DNA of 42,688 bases from UBA5287 sp041672395 (GTDB taxonomy: Bacteria; Bacteroidota; Bacteroidia; Bacteroidales; Dysgonomonadaceae). The DNA is taken from positions 1 through 42,688 of the forward strand of contig JBAYZS010000016.1 in assembly GCA_041672395.1 (NCBI GenBank), read 5' to 3'. The translations under genes and the position numbers were made by a program. Positions 25,307 to 33,111 of the stretch are shown here, one piece after another (the first letter of the stretch is position 1; the number at the start of each line of letters is the position of its first letter). The notes under the pieces are model-generated. The model saw nothing but the letters and a program-made list of their open reading frames with translations. It was not told the origin of the DNA and did no database searches.

Positions 25307-26302
25307 TTATGGGACCTCAACCTTGTTAAGTATCTCGCTGATAATCTCTTCCGAAGTCAGGTTGTTTGCTTCTGCCTCATAAGTAAGACCAATTCTGTGT
25401 CTCATTACATCATGACAGATTGCTCTGATATCTTCAGGTATCACATAACCGCGTCGTTTAATAAAAGCATAAGTGCGTGCGGCTAAAGCCAAATTGATTG
25501 ATGCACGAGGTGATGCGCCAAAGCCAATCATGTCTTTAAGATCTGGCATTCCATATTGTTCAGGGAACCGTGTAGCAAAAACTATATCGATAATGTATCG
25601 ACCAATCTTTTCATCAATATAAACGTCGCGAACAACTTTGCGTGCATCCATAATTTCCTGGATAGAAACCACAGGACGTCCAATCTTCACAGGTTCGAAA
25701 ATGTTCTGTTGAACGATACGTTTTTCTTCTTCTTTTGTAGGATAAGTGATAACCACTTTCAACATGAAACGGTCTACTTGCGCTTCAGGCAGTGGGTATG
25801 TACCTTCCTGTTCAATAGGGTTTTGTGTTGCCATTACTAGAAAAGGCTCGGGCAACTTATAGGTTTTTTCTCCAATAGTCACTTGTCGTTCCTGCATTGC
25901 CTCAAGCAAAGCACTCTGCACTTTTGCCGGAGCACGGTTAATCTCGTCTGCCAACACAAAATTCGCAAATACAGGACCATGTTTAATTTGAAATTCTTCG
26001 TTGCGTTGACTGTAAACCATTGTACCCACAACATCGGCAGGCAACAAGTCGGGAGTAAACTGAATGCGACTATATTTCGCATCAATCAATTGAGCCAATG
26101 ATTTTATTGCTAAAGTTTTTGCCAGTCCCGGCACACCTTCCAACAGAACATGTCCATCCGACAGCAAACTAATCAGCAAAGATTCAACCAGATGTTTTTG
26201 CCCAACAATCACTTGGTCCATTCCCGAAACAATGGTTTGAACAAAAGAACTCTTTTGTTCAATGCGCTCATTTAATTCTTTAATATCAACTACTTGGCTC
26301 AT
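25307..26302 (-). CDS. MoxR-family AAA+ ATPase
   Basis: First gene of the Bat operon. The 331-residue AAA+ ATPase has Walker A GVPGLAKT (residues 56-63), Walker B FVLADE (Asp119, Glu120) and the sensor 1 region MATQNPIEQEGTYPLPEAQVDRF, all as in the MRP subgroup of MoxR proteins. It also carries the helical lid C-terminal to about 230. MoxR ATPases act as chaperones in maturation of complexes that hold VWA proteins. A TACTTTTG -7 box lies 42 bases before the ATG and could drive the whole operon through batE, and before the IS arrived perhaps the PAP2 gene as well. Confidence 0.94.
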   Translation of the reverse strand: MSQVVDIKELNERIEQKSSFVQTIVSGMDQVIVGQKHLVESLLISLLSDGHVLLEGVPGLAKTLAIKSLAQLIDAKYSRIQFTPDLLPADVVGTMVYSQRNEEFQIKHGPVFANFVLADEINRAPAKVQSALLEAMQERQVTIGEKTYKLPEPFLVMATQNPIEQEGTYPLPEAQVDRFMLKVVITYPTKEEEKRIVQQNIFEPVKIGRPVVSIQEIMDARKVVRDVYIDEKIGRYIIDIVFATRFPEQYGMPDLKDMIGFGASPRASINLALAARTYAFIKRRGYVIPEDIRAICHDVMRHRIGLTYEAEANNLTSEEIISEILNKVEVP

Positions 26303-26343
26303 TTTTTATGTATATTTTGAAACTATCACATTAATTTGGTGTA

Positions 26344-26351
26344 CAAAAGTA
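26344..26351 (-). promoter_or_regulatory. Probable promoter -7 box of the moxR-bat operon
   Basis: TACTTTTG on the minus strand is an exact TAnnTTTG match, 41 bases before the moxR start codon. A TTG -33 box is not evident. Confidence 0.5.
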
Positions 26352-26515
26352 GAAATGTTAATGTTGTTTTCGTTGAAATTGCAGTTAAAAATGTTTAAGT
26401 GTGATTATTACGGCACATGATTTTACAAATTAAAACTGGAAACCGTATTCTTTAATCAAATAATAAGGATTAATAGAATTAGATTCCATTTATTTGTGAA
26501 ATTTTGGATGTGTAT

Positions 26516-26581
26516 GAGTGAGACCATAGTGAGAGGAGAGTGAGACCATGGTGAGAGGAGAGTGAGACCATGGTGAGAGGA
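26516..26581 (+). repeat. Three 22-bp direct tandem repeats
   Basis: Three head-to-tail copies (26516-26537, 26538-26559, 26560-26581) with one base difference in the first copy. Each unit splits into two related 11-mers, GTGAGACCATG and GTGAGAGGAGA, so the pattern repeats every 11 bases, one helical turn. Each of the last two units holds the palindrome ACCATGGT. It lies between divergent promoters and encodes nothing. Confidence 0.93.
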
Positions 26582-26688
26582 ACCTCGATCTTGTTTTGAA
26601 ATTAATTGAGAACAGAAAAAAATATCTGATTGAAGCTTTCAGATGTAATTTTAATTTTAATCTTCGCAATTTATGATGAGTTAATTTG

Positions 26689-26696
26689 TATCTTTG
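26689..26696 (+). promoter_or_regulatory. Probable tgt promoter -7 box
   Basis: TATCTTTG matches TAnnTTTG exactly and sits 25 bases before the TTG start of tgt, supporting that start because little transcript would lie upstream of it. Confidence 0.5.
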
Positions 26697-26721
26697 CGGC
26701 TGATTTTCACGTTATATAATT

Positions 26722-27852
26722 TTGGACTTTCAATTACAACATACAGATTCCGGATCGAATGCCAGGGCAGGTTTGATAACCACTGATCACGGACAAATAG
26801 AAACCCCCATCTTTATGCCTGTTGGCACTGTTGGCAGTGTCAAAGCGGTTCATATGACTGAACTGAAACAGGATATTGGAGCGCAAATCATTCTGGGAAA
26901 TACCTATCATTTGTATCTCCGTCCGGGATTGGAAATTTTGCAACAGGCCGGAGGTCTCCATAAATTCAATAGTTGGGATGGACCAATATTAACGGATAGT
27001 GGTGGTTTTCAGGTGTTTTCACTTACAGAAAACCGGAAACTGACGGAAGAAGGCGCAGAGTTTCGTTCACACCTTGATGGGTCAAAACACTTTTTCACTC
27101 CTGAGAAAGTGATGGATATTCAACGCGTTATTGGTGCCGACATTATTATGGCGTTTGATGAATGTACTCCAGGTGATGCGGATTATGACTATGCAAAAAA
27201 GTCGCTCGACTTGACTGAACAGTGGCTCGACCGATGTTTAAGCCGATTCAATGAAACGGAGGGTTTGTATGGCTACCGACAAGCATTGTTTCCGATTGTG
27301 CAAGGCTGCGTTTATCGAGATTTACGGAAACGTGCAGCGGAAAATGTAGCAGAAAAAGGTGCCGACGGGAATGCCATTGGTGGTTTGGCAGTTGGTGAAC
27401 CCACTGAAAAAATGTACGAAATGGTGGAGCTCGTGAATGATATCTTACCAAAAAATAAACCGCGATACTTGATGGGCGTTGGCACTCCTGCAAATATTCT
27501 GGAAAGTATTGAACGAGGTGTAGATATGTTTGATTGCATTATGCCCACACGTAACGGTCGCAATGGCCAGATTTTCACAAAACAAGGTATAATGAATATG
27601 CGTAACGAACAGTGGAAAAAAGATTGTTCTCCTATCGAAGAAGATGGAGCTTCGTTTGTGGATACGCAATACAGCAAAGCCTATTTACGACATCTCATTC
27701 ACACAAACGAGATTCTTGGCCTTCAAATAGCATCAATACACAATTTGGCTTTTTATTTATGGTTGGTTAAAGAAGCTCGGAAACATATTATTGACAATAC
27801 TTTTACAGTTTGGAAACATTCTATAATGGGTGACATAACTCGCAGATTATAA
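26722..27852 (+). CDS. tgt: tRNA-guanine transglycosylase (queuosine pathway)
   Basis: Exchanges guanine 34 for a queuine precursor in tRNAs with GUN anticodons. The catalytic Asp92 (LTDSGGFQ) and nucleophile Asp271 (FDCIMPTRNGRNG) are present. The start is a TTG: there is no ATG before the conserved core, and TTG gives MDFQLQHTDSGSNARAG, the normal beginning of the family, 376 residues long. Odd point: the three zinc-ligand cysteines (CxCxxC in E. coli and Zymomonas enzymes) are absent; the region reads GASFVDTQYSKAYLRH (309-324), although the His of ASIHNL remains. An LptG-type permease starts 4 bases after the stop. Confidence 0.95.
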   Translation: MDFQLQHTDSGSNARAGLITTDHGQIETPIFMPVGTVGSVKAVHMTELKQDIGAQIILGNTYHLYLRPGLEILQQAGGLHKFNSWDGPILTDSGGFQVFSLTENRKLTEEGAEFRSHLDGSKHFFTPEKVMDIQRVIGADIIMAFDECTPGDADYDYAKKSLDLTEQWLDRCLSRFNETEGLYGYRQALFPIVQGCVYRDLRKRAAENVAEKGADGNAIGGLAVGEPTEKMYEMVELVNDILPKNKPRYLMGVGTPANILESIERGVDMFDCIMPTRNGRNGQIFTKQGIMNMRNEQWKKDCSPIEEDGASFVDTQYSKAYLRHLIHTNEILGLQIASIHNLAFYLWLVKEARKHIIDNTFTVWKHSIMGDITRRL

Positions 27853-27856
27853 GCAG

Positions 27857-28951
27857 ATGAAGAATCTAAAAATCAACATATTGGACAAATACATCATGAA
27901 GAAGTTCCTTGGAACATATATTTTCATGATTATCCTAATTATGTCCATTGCTGTGGTTTTTGATATCAATGAGAAGCTGGATAAATTCATGAATAATCAG
28001 GCTCCGTTGCATTCAATCATCTTTGATTATTATATCAACTTTGTTCCTTTCTATGCAAATCTGTTTAGTCAGCTGTTTATCTTCCTTTCTGTTATATTCT
28101 TTACCTCCAAGATGGCAAATGATTCCGAGATTACGGCTATCCTTGCTAGTGGCGTCAGCTTTAAACGATTCTTGCGTCCTTATATGCTTTCGGCGGGAAT
28201 ATTGGCTATTTTCTGGTTTCTGATTGGTAGTTATGTGATCCCACCTGCTAACAAAACACGTATAAACTTTGAGAATACGTATGTCGATCCGCGAAAAAAG
28301 AAAACTGGCGACCGCGATATTCAATTCAAAATTGCTCCCGGAACCATCGCATATTTCGGTAACTTCAATATGGAAAGCAACACAGGATATAACTTTTCAC
28401 TCGATCATTTCGATAGCCTAAGACTGGTTTCAAAACTTACAGCACAATCAATTATATATGATTCGGCTTACAATTGGACAATTCAGAATTATCAGATCCG
28501 CACATTTGATGGTATGAATGAACATATCTCTGAAGGTGCTGAAATTGATACGGTTATGATGGTTGTGCCTAACGACTTTGTTGTAGCACAGACCGATCAG
28601 CAGATGATGACGAATCCACAATTACGAAATCACGTACACAGTCAAAAAGAACGTGGACTTGGAAATGTGCAAGCTTTTCAAATTGAGTATCATTCGCGAC
28701 TTGCATCCATTCTTTCTGCTTTTATTCTTACACTTATTGGAGCATCGCTTTCTGCCAAGAAAGTGAAAGGCGGAATGGGATTAAATCTTGGAATTGGACT
28801 TGCATTAAGTATGGCATATATTCTGTTTCAGACAGTTAGCTCGTCGTTTGCAGTAAGCGGAAGCATGAGTCCGTTTATTGCTGCCTGGATCCCGAACATT
28901 TTCTTCGCGGCAATCGCACTTTATTTATATAAGAGTAAAGCTCCGGATTAA
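27857..28951 (+). CDS. LptF/LptG-family LPS export permease
   Basis: A YjgP/YjgQ family permease of 364 residues, a membrane subunit of the ABC machine that pulls lipopolysaccharide from the inner membrane towards LptA. There are about three membrane helices before residue 125 (FLGTYIFMIILIMSIAVVF; LFSQLFIFLSVIFFTSKM; ILAIFWFLIGSYVIP), a periplasmic beta-jellyroll region (about 130-265), and three helices at the C-terminus. The conserved MANDSEITAILASGVSFKRFLRPY coupling segment is clear. It starts 4 bases after tgt, so they are co-transcribed. I cannot separate LptF from LptG from sequence alone. Confidence 0.88.
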   Translation: MKNLKINILDKYIMKKFLGTYIFMIILIMSIAVVFDINEKLDKFMNNQAPLHSIIFDYYINFVPFYANLFSQLFIFLSVIFFTSKMANDSEITAILASGVSFKRFLRPYMLSAGILAIFWFLIGSYVIPPANKTRINFENTYVDPRKKKTGDRDIQFKIAPGTIAYFGNFNMESNTGYNFSLDHFDSLRLVSKLTAQSIIYDSAYNWTIQNYQIRTFDGMNEHISEGAEIDTVMMVVPNDFVVAQTDQQMMTNPQLRNHVHSQKERGLGNVQAFQIEYHSRLASILSAFILTLIGASLSAKKVKGGMGLNLGIGLALSMAYILFQTVSSSFAVSGSMSPFIAAWIPNIFFAAIALYLYKSKAPD

Positions 28952-29038
28952 TAACATTAGAGTTTTTTGCTCGAATCTCAAAATGAACAAGTTAAGAATT
29001 TTTAACCTAAAAGGTGTCTTAGTAAAACTTTTCAGTTT

Positions 29039-29046
29039 TAACTTTG
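29039..29046 (+). promoter_or_regulatory. Probable -7 box of the metal-receptor cluster (leaderless)
   Basis: TAACTTTG matches TAnnTTTG exactly and ends 6 bases before the ATG at 29053, so the transcript would begin at or next to the start codon. It also shows that the upstream in-frame TTG at 29044 is not the start. Confidence 0.45.
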
Positions 29047-29052
29047 CAAAGC

Positions 29053-29514
29053 ATGCATAATAAAATTATCATATTTATAGTCACACTGCTCATCGCTACT
29101 ATTGTTTACGGTGGTTCAGGAGTAAATATGTACTTTTATTGCTGTAATGATTGCCGTACCGAGGGCACTGCTGCTATTACTGAACAAAAATGCTGCGAAG
29201 TTCATCACCATCATTTAGGCGGCTTGATTACACACTATTCATCTGATGTTTCTTGTGCTCAACAAATTTCAACACATCCCGATGCTTGTGGTGTGGAAAG
29301 GATTCTTGTGAATTGGGATTCATATACTGCTTCCATAAATCATTTCCAACCTTTAATAACCAATCTGGAACATCCTCTCTTTCAAATAGTTGACGATGGA
29401 GGAAATTATTCGGAAACGCTTGTTCAGGAAATAAATCGATTTGATTCTTCTCAAAAACCACCCAACCTATCCCAGAGCGACTATTTCACTACGCTCTCTA
29501 CACTTATAATTTGA
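29053..29514 (+). CDS. Small exported Cys/His-rich protein (HYC_CC_PP-like)
   Basis: A 153-residue protein with a hydrophobic N-terminal helix (about 4-20). After it come clustered metal-binding residues: Cys30-Cys31-x2-Cys34, Cys47-Cys48, four His in a row at 51-54, then His61, Cys68, His75 and Cys79. Near the C-terminus is a Pro-Pro pair (136-137). The order of an F/HYC-type start, a Cys-Cys pair and a Pro-Pro end resembles the small Bacteroidetes family known as HYC_CC_PP; I make this link from memory and it may be only a distant match. It precedes a TonB-dependent receptor and an HMA protein, so a role in metal binding or sensing is a fair inference. Copper and zinc are both possible. Confidence 0.6.
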   Translation: MHNKIIIFIVTLLIATIVYGGSGVNMYFYCCNDCRTEGTAAITEQKCCEVHHHHLGGLITHYSSDVSCAQQISTHPDACGVERILVNWDSYTASINHFQPLITNLEHPLFQIVDDGGNYSETLVQEINRFDSSQKPPNLSQSDYFTTLSTLII

Positions 29515-29565
29515 TTTTATACCTTTCTTACTTTCTACACAACAAATTGGAAAATAAGTTTATTA

Positions 29566-29599
29566 AAGGCATATATTGTTATGTGCCTTACCATATGGT
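29566..29599 (+). promoter_or_regulatory. Hairpin plus palindrome before the TonB receptor gene
   Basis: AAGGCATAT and ATGTGCCTT form a 9-bp stem (one G-U) with a 6-base loop at 29566-29589; the 10-bp palindrome ACCATATGGT follows directly. No U tract follows, so it is not a plain terminator. It could be an operator or an mRNA structure 23 bases before the receptor ATG. Function is unproven. Confidence 0.4.
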
Positions 29600-29621
29600 A
29601 TTTATCAAAGTATAACATTCA

Positions 29622-31874
29622 ATGAAAAGAAACACTCAAATTAAATTATCAAGGGCTTTATTCAATAAATTTGCTCTCATCTTATATATTTCCATGATGG
29701 TTTTCCCCGCCATGGCAGCTGAAAAAATTAAAGGTCAAGTCTTTGACGAAAACAATCAACCGGTTATTGGAGCGAGCATAATATGGAAAAAAACTACATT
29801 CGGAACCACCACTGACACAAGTGGTTATTTTGAAATAGAGGCTTCCAAAGATCACAAACATCTTTTAGTAACTTTCATGGGATATGTTCCTCAACAGGTT
29901 CATATAGAAAACCCTAATGAAAAAGTTACTGTTTATTTGAAAGAAGATACAGAATTATTAGATGAAGTTGTTGTCAGCGAACGAGCTCCGGGAACCATTA
30001 CACAACGCGATGCTTTGCTGCAAACACAGAAAATCACAATGGGCGAAATACGTAGAGATGCATGTTGTAATTTGGGTGAAAGCTTTGTCACCAACCCCTC
30101 TGTAGACGTTGCATATTCCGATGCAGCCACAGGAGCAAAACAGATTAAATTACTGGGACTGGCGGGTACTTATGTTCAAATGCTTACCGAAAACTATCCG
30201 AACTTTAGAGGGGCAGCCACCAATTTTGGAATGGATTATATCCCTGGTCCGTGGATGGAAGGAATTTATATTTCAAAAGGTACATCTTCAGTTAAAAATG
30301 GTTATGAAGCATTGGCCGGTCAGATAAATGTAGAATACAAAAAACCGCAAACTATGGACAAGTTATCTGTCAATCTGTTTGCAAACGATGCACTTAGAAC
30401 AGAGATAAATGCTGATGCAGGTATTCATATCAATGACAAGTTGCAAACAGGTGTGTTTGCACATTACTCAAATGATAAACAGGCTCATGACAGAAACGTT
30501 GATGGGTTTTTGGATTATCCTGTAACAGAGCGATTTAACTTTATGAACCGCTGGGGACATTCGGTTGGTAACTACACGGCTCAATATGGAGTGAAATATA
30601 TTAATGAAAATAGAACTGGCGGTCAGGATACAAAACATCATGCTTTTGATGATCCTTATCGTATTTCTCTGAATACTAACAGGGGCGAGTTTTATACAAA
30701 ACAAGCTTATTCAACAATTACGGAAGATAATTTGCTGACGAGTACAGCTATCATTGCTTCAGCTTCTATTCATGATCAAAAATCTATGTACGACCGTACC
30801 AAATATGATGTTAATCAGAAGAATCTTTATTTGAGTTTTTTATTTGAAAAAGAGTTTTCACGTATGCATCAGTTGAGCACGGGATTGAGTTTAAACTATG
30901 ACGGGTTTGATGAAATGCTTCGAGAAACGCCTATTGATAGAAAAGAAACTGTGGCCGGTGGCTATCTACAATATACTTTCAACCTGAATGACAAGCTGAT
31001 AGCTATGGGCGGAATAAGAGCCGACTATAGTTCGCTTTATGGTTTCTTTGTGACTCCACGCATGCATCTCAAATACAATCCAACGGAATGGGTTCATTTT
31101 AGAACATCAATTGGAAAAGGTTTCAGAACTGCAAACGTTTTGGCAGAGAATAATTATCTTCTTGCAAGCTCAAGAAAAATTAATATCGCTGACAACCTCG
31201 AACAGGAAGAAGCTTGGAACACTGGCGCCAATGTGACTTTTTATATTCCTATTGCAGGAAAACAAATGACACTGTCGGGTGAGTTTTATTATACACGATT
31301 TATCAATCAAGTTGTTGTGGACGTGGATAGCGATCCACATGCCATCAACTTTTATAATCTCGATGGAGGAAAGTCATACTCAAGTAGTTCGCAGATTGAA
31401 ATGAGCTATCCATTCTTTAAAGGCTTTACTTTCACCGCCGCTTATCGATATACTCGTTCGATGTCCGACTTCCGCAATCCTGAAACAGGTGAAGTTCGTT
31501 ATTTGAGCAAACCATTGATGAATGATTACAAAGGATTGGTAACCGCCTCATATCAAACGCCTTTAAGAAAATGGCAGTTTGATGTAACCGCTCAATTTAA
31601 CGGAGGAGGACGTATGCCAACACCAGCTTCTGTAAATCCGTTATGGGAAGACAGATACCAACCTTATACAGTTGTAAACAGTCAGATTACCAAGTATTTC
31701 CGAAATTGGTCGCTCTTCCTTGGTGCAGAGAATCTATTAGATTTCCGTCAATTGAATCCGATTGTGGATGCGGCTAATCCGCGTAGTAACGATTTTGATG
31801 CAACCATGGTATGGGGTCCTGTTGACGGACGAAAGATATTTGCAGGTCTAAGAATCAATATTCCAAGATATTAA
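29622..31874 (+). CDS. TonB-dependent outer membrane receptor, likely metal-related
   Basis: A 750-residue receptor. It has a signal peptide (about 1-32), a carboxypeptidase-regulatory-like domain (34-115; GQVFDENNQPVIGASIIWK), a plug domain (about 125-235) and a 22-strand barrel with a C-terminal strand ending in RINIPRY. There is no SusD-like partner, so it is not a glycan (SusC) system. The plug starts with RRDACCNLGESF (Cys148-Cys149), a vicinal Cys pair in a subfamily I recall as occurring beside HMA-domain proteins. With the upstream Cys/His-rich protein and the downstream HMA protein this suggests uptake of a metal or metal chelate; the ligand is not known. Confidence 0.88.
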   Translation: MKRNTQIKLSRALFNKFALILYISMMVFPAMAAEKIKGQVFDENNQPVIGASIIWKKTTFGTTTDTSGYFEIEASKDHKHLLVTFMGYVPQQVHIENPNEKVTVYLKEDTELLDEVVVSERAPGTITQRDALLQTQKITMGEIRRDACCNLGESFVTNPSVDVAYSDAATGAKQIKLLGLAGTYVQMLTENYPNFRGAATNFGMDYIPGPWMEGIYISKGTSSVKNGYEALAGQINVEYKKPQTMDKLSVNLFANDALRTEINADAGIHINDKLQTGVFAHYSNDKQAHDRNVDGFLDYPVTERFNFMNRWGHSVGNYTAQYGVKYINENRTGGQDTKHHAFDDPYRISLNTNRGEFYTKQAYSTITEDNLLTSTAIIASASIHDQKSMYDRTKYDVNQKNLYLSFLFEKEFSRMHQLSTGLSLNYDGFDEMLRETPIDRKETVAGGYLQYTFNLNDKLIAMGGIRADYSSLYGFFVTPRMHLKYNPTEWVHFRTSIGKGFRTANVLAENNYLLASSRKINIADNLEQEEAWNTGANVTFYIPIAGKQMTLSGEFYYTRFINQVVVDVDSDPHAINFYNLDGGKSYSSSSQIEMSYPFFKGFTFTAAYRYTRSMSDFRNPETGEVRYLSKPLMNDYKGLVTASYQTPLRKWQFDVTAQFNGGGRMPTPASVNPLWEDRYQPYTVVNSQITKYFRNWSLFLGAENLLDFRQLNPIVDAANPRSNDFDATMVWGPVDGRKIFAGLRINIPRY

Positions 31875-31901
31875 GTAAATAAATTATAAACATAAAAAGA
31901 A

Positions 31902-32216
31902 ATGAAAAGAGTAATTACCGTATTAATGATTGTTGCCTTGTCGACAGGTATAAGTTTCGCTCAGAAAAAAGAGAAAAAAAATGAAACCGCTAAATTCCAA
32001 TTGACGGAAATGTGCGAGAATTGTGTAAAGAAAATCAATAATTATGTTGCCTTCGAAAAAGGGGTAACAGGTGTTGAATACGACCGTCCAAATATGGCAG
32101 TTGCAATTACTTATAACCCGGAAAAAACAGATACAACAAAACTGAAAAAAGCTTTTGGCAAAGTAAAATTGGATGTGGTTTCTGTTAAACCCGTTACTTT
32201 GGTACAAAAGAAATAA
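31902..32216 (+). CDS. Exported heavy-metal-associated (HMA) domain protein
   Basis: A 104-residue protein with a signal peptide (about 1-21, ending SFAQ), followed by a Lys-rich segment and one HMA fold. The metal loop reads MCENCVKK with Cys38 and Cys41, the CxxC of copper and zinc chaperones. The pattern EKGVTGVEYDRPNMAVAITYNPEKTDTTKLKKAF follows as in ferredoxin-like HMA domains. Because it is exported, it would act in the periplasm, receiving metal from or passing it to the receptor encoded 27 bases upstream. A strong terminator follows, closing the cluster. Confidence 0.85.
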   Translation: MKRVITVLMIVALSTGISFAQKKEKKNETAKFQLTEMCENCVKKINNYVAFEKGVTGVEYDRPNMAVAITYNPEKTDTTKLKKAFGKVKLDVVSVKPVTLVQKK

Positions 32217-32241
32217 TTAATCTGGATCTTTTTTAAAAATC

Positions 32242-32277
32242 AAAAGCAGAGGAACATTAATGGTTCTTCTGCTTTTT
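32242..32277. terminator. Bidirectional intrinsic terminator after the metal cluster
   Basis: A 14-bp stem with one G-U pair (AAAAGCAGAGGAAC with GTTCTTCTGCTTTT) and a 7-base loop ATTAATG. The A-rich left flank and T-rich right end let it act for the HMA gene and the convergent tyrA. Confidence 0.87.
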
Positions 32278-32302
32278 ATATACTTGCATAACTTGTATTT
32301 AG

Positions 32303-33076
32303 TTACTCAATATTCTTTCTTACTTGAGTGAGGAAATCCTTCATGAGTGCAGAATCGTGACTATTTACAATCTCAAGTAGTTCTTTCAGTTTGGTTCTTA
32401 TTCCTTCTAATTGTCCGGGTGTGTAAGGATTAAAAAGGATTTCTGTCAACAGAAAATCATCTTCCGAAAGCAATCCCTGAGCAATGCTCATATGTCTTTT
32501 GAATGTTGTCCCCGGTGCATCCTGATGTTTCATTACTGAGGCGAACACTAATGTAGAAGCAAAAGGAATGGAAAGAGAATAAGCAATAGTTTCGTCATGC
32601 TCTTCAAACGTGTACTCCGAAATGTTCAGTTTCAAATGGCTGTATAAGTCGCGGAAAAACACTTTTCCCAGATGATCCGATTCTTTGATAATGATAGCAT
32701 TTTGGGTACTCAAATCAGTGAGACTGGCAAATGTAGGCCCAAACATGGGATGAGTAGAAACATACGGATGTCCTTGTTCTTCGTAATACGCTTTCAGTCC
32801 GGTTTTTACCGATGCAATATCAGAAAGGATACATTTTTTAGGTAAAAAAGGAATAACATTATTGAATGCATCAATTGTATATTTCAGTGTAGCTGCATTG
32901 ATGACCAGTTCGGGGGAGAATTCTTTTACCTCTTCGGGATTGGACATGCGTTGCGTGTTGTATGTAAAACGAAGCTTCTGAGGATCGGTATCCAAAACGC
33001 CAACTTCGTGATCAAAACTTAGCACATCAGCAAAGAACGAGCCCATTTTTCCAGCTCCTAATATCAATATCTTCAT
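32303..33076 (-). CDS. tyrA: Prephenate dehydrogenase
   Basis: Oxidises prephenate to 4-hydroxyphenylpyruvate for tyrosine synthesis. The 257-residue protein has an N-terminal NAD-binding Rossmann motif (ILGAGKMGSFFADVLS, residues 4-19), the conserved STHPMFGPT region that binds prephenate (around 100-108), and the helical C-terminal dimerisation domain. It carries no ACT or chorismate mutase domain; the mutase activity is on the neighbouring DAHP synthase fusion. Last gene of the aromatic operon, starting 35 bases after the DAHP synthase gene. Its expression would fall under the Phe/Tyr attenuator upstream of pheA. Confidence 0.9.
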   Translation of the reverse strand: MKILILGAGKMGSFFADVLSFDHEVGVLDTDPQKLRFTYNTQRMSNPEEVKEFSPELVINAATLKYTIDAFNNVIPFLPKKCILSDIASVKTGLKAYYEEQGHPYVSTHPMFGPTFASLTDLSTQNAIIIKESDHLGKVFFRDLYSHLKLNISEYTFEEHDETIAYSLSIPFASTLVFASVMKHQDAPGTTFKRHMSIAQGLLSEDDFLLTEILFNPYTPGQLEGIRTKLKELLEIVNSHDSALMKDFLTQVRKNIE

Positions 33077-33111
33077 ATTCAGTTTCTTATTTTATACTAT
33101 TTAGACGAACC

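Larger units (their letters stand above)
26303..26721. other. Divergent intergenic region between moxR and tgt
   Basis: The 419 bases hold no gene that I can support. They contain the moxR -7 box near the left side, three 22-bp tandem repeats in the middle (26516-26581) and the tgt -7 box near the right side. The remaining AT-rich sequence shows no terminator or RNA fold that I could recognise. Confidence 0.7.

Noticed and set aside
26516..26581. CRISPR-like array
   Set aside because: The units are head to tail with no spacers between and there are only three; no cas genes nearby.
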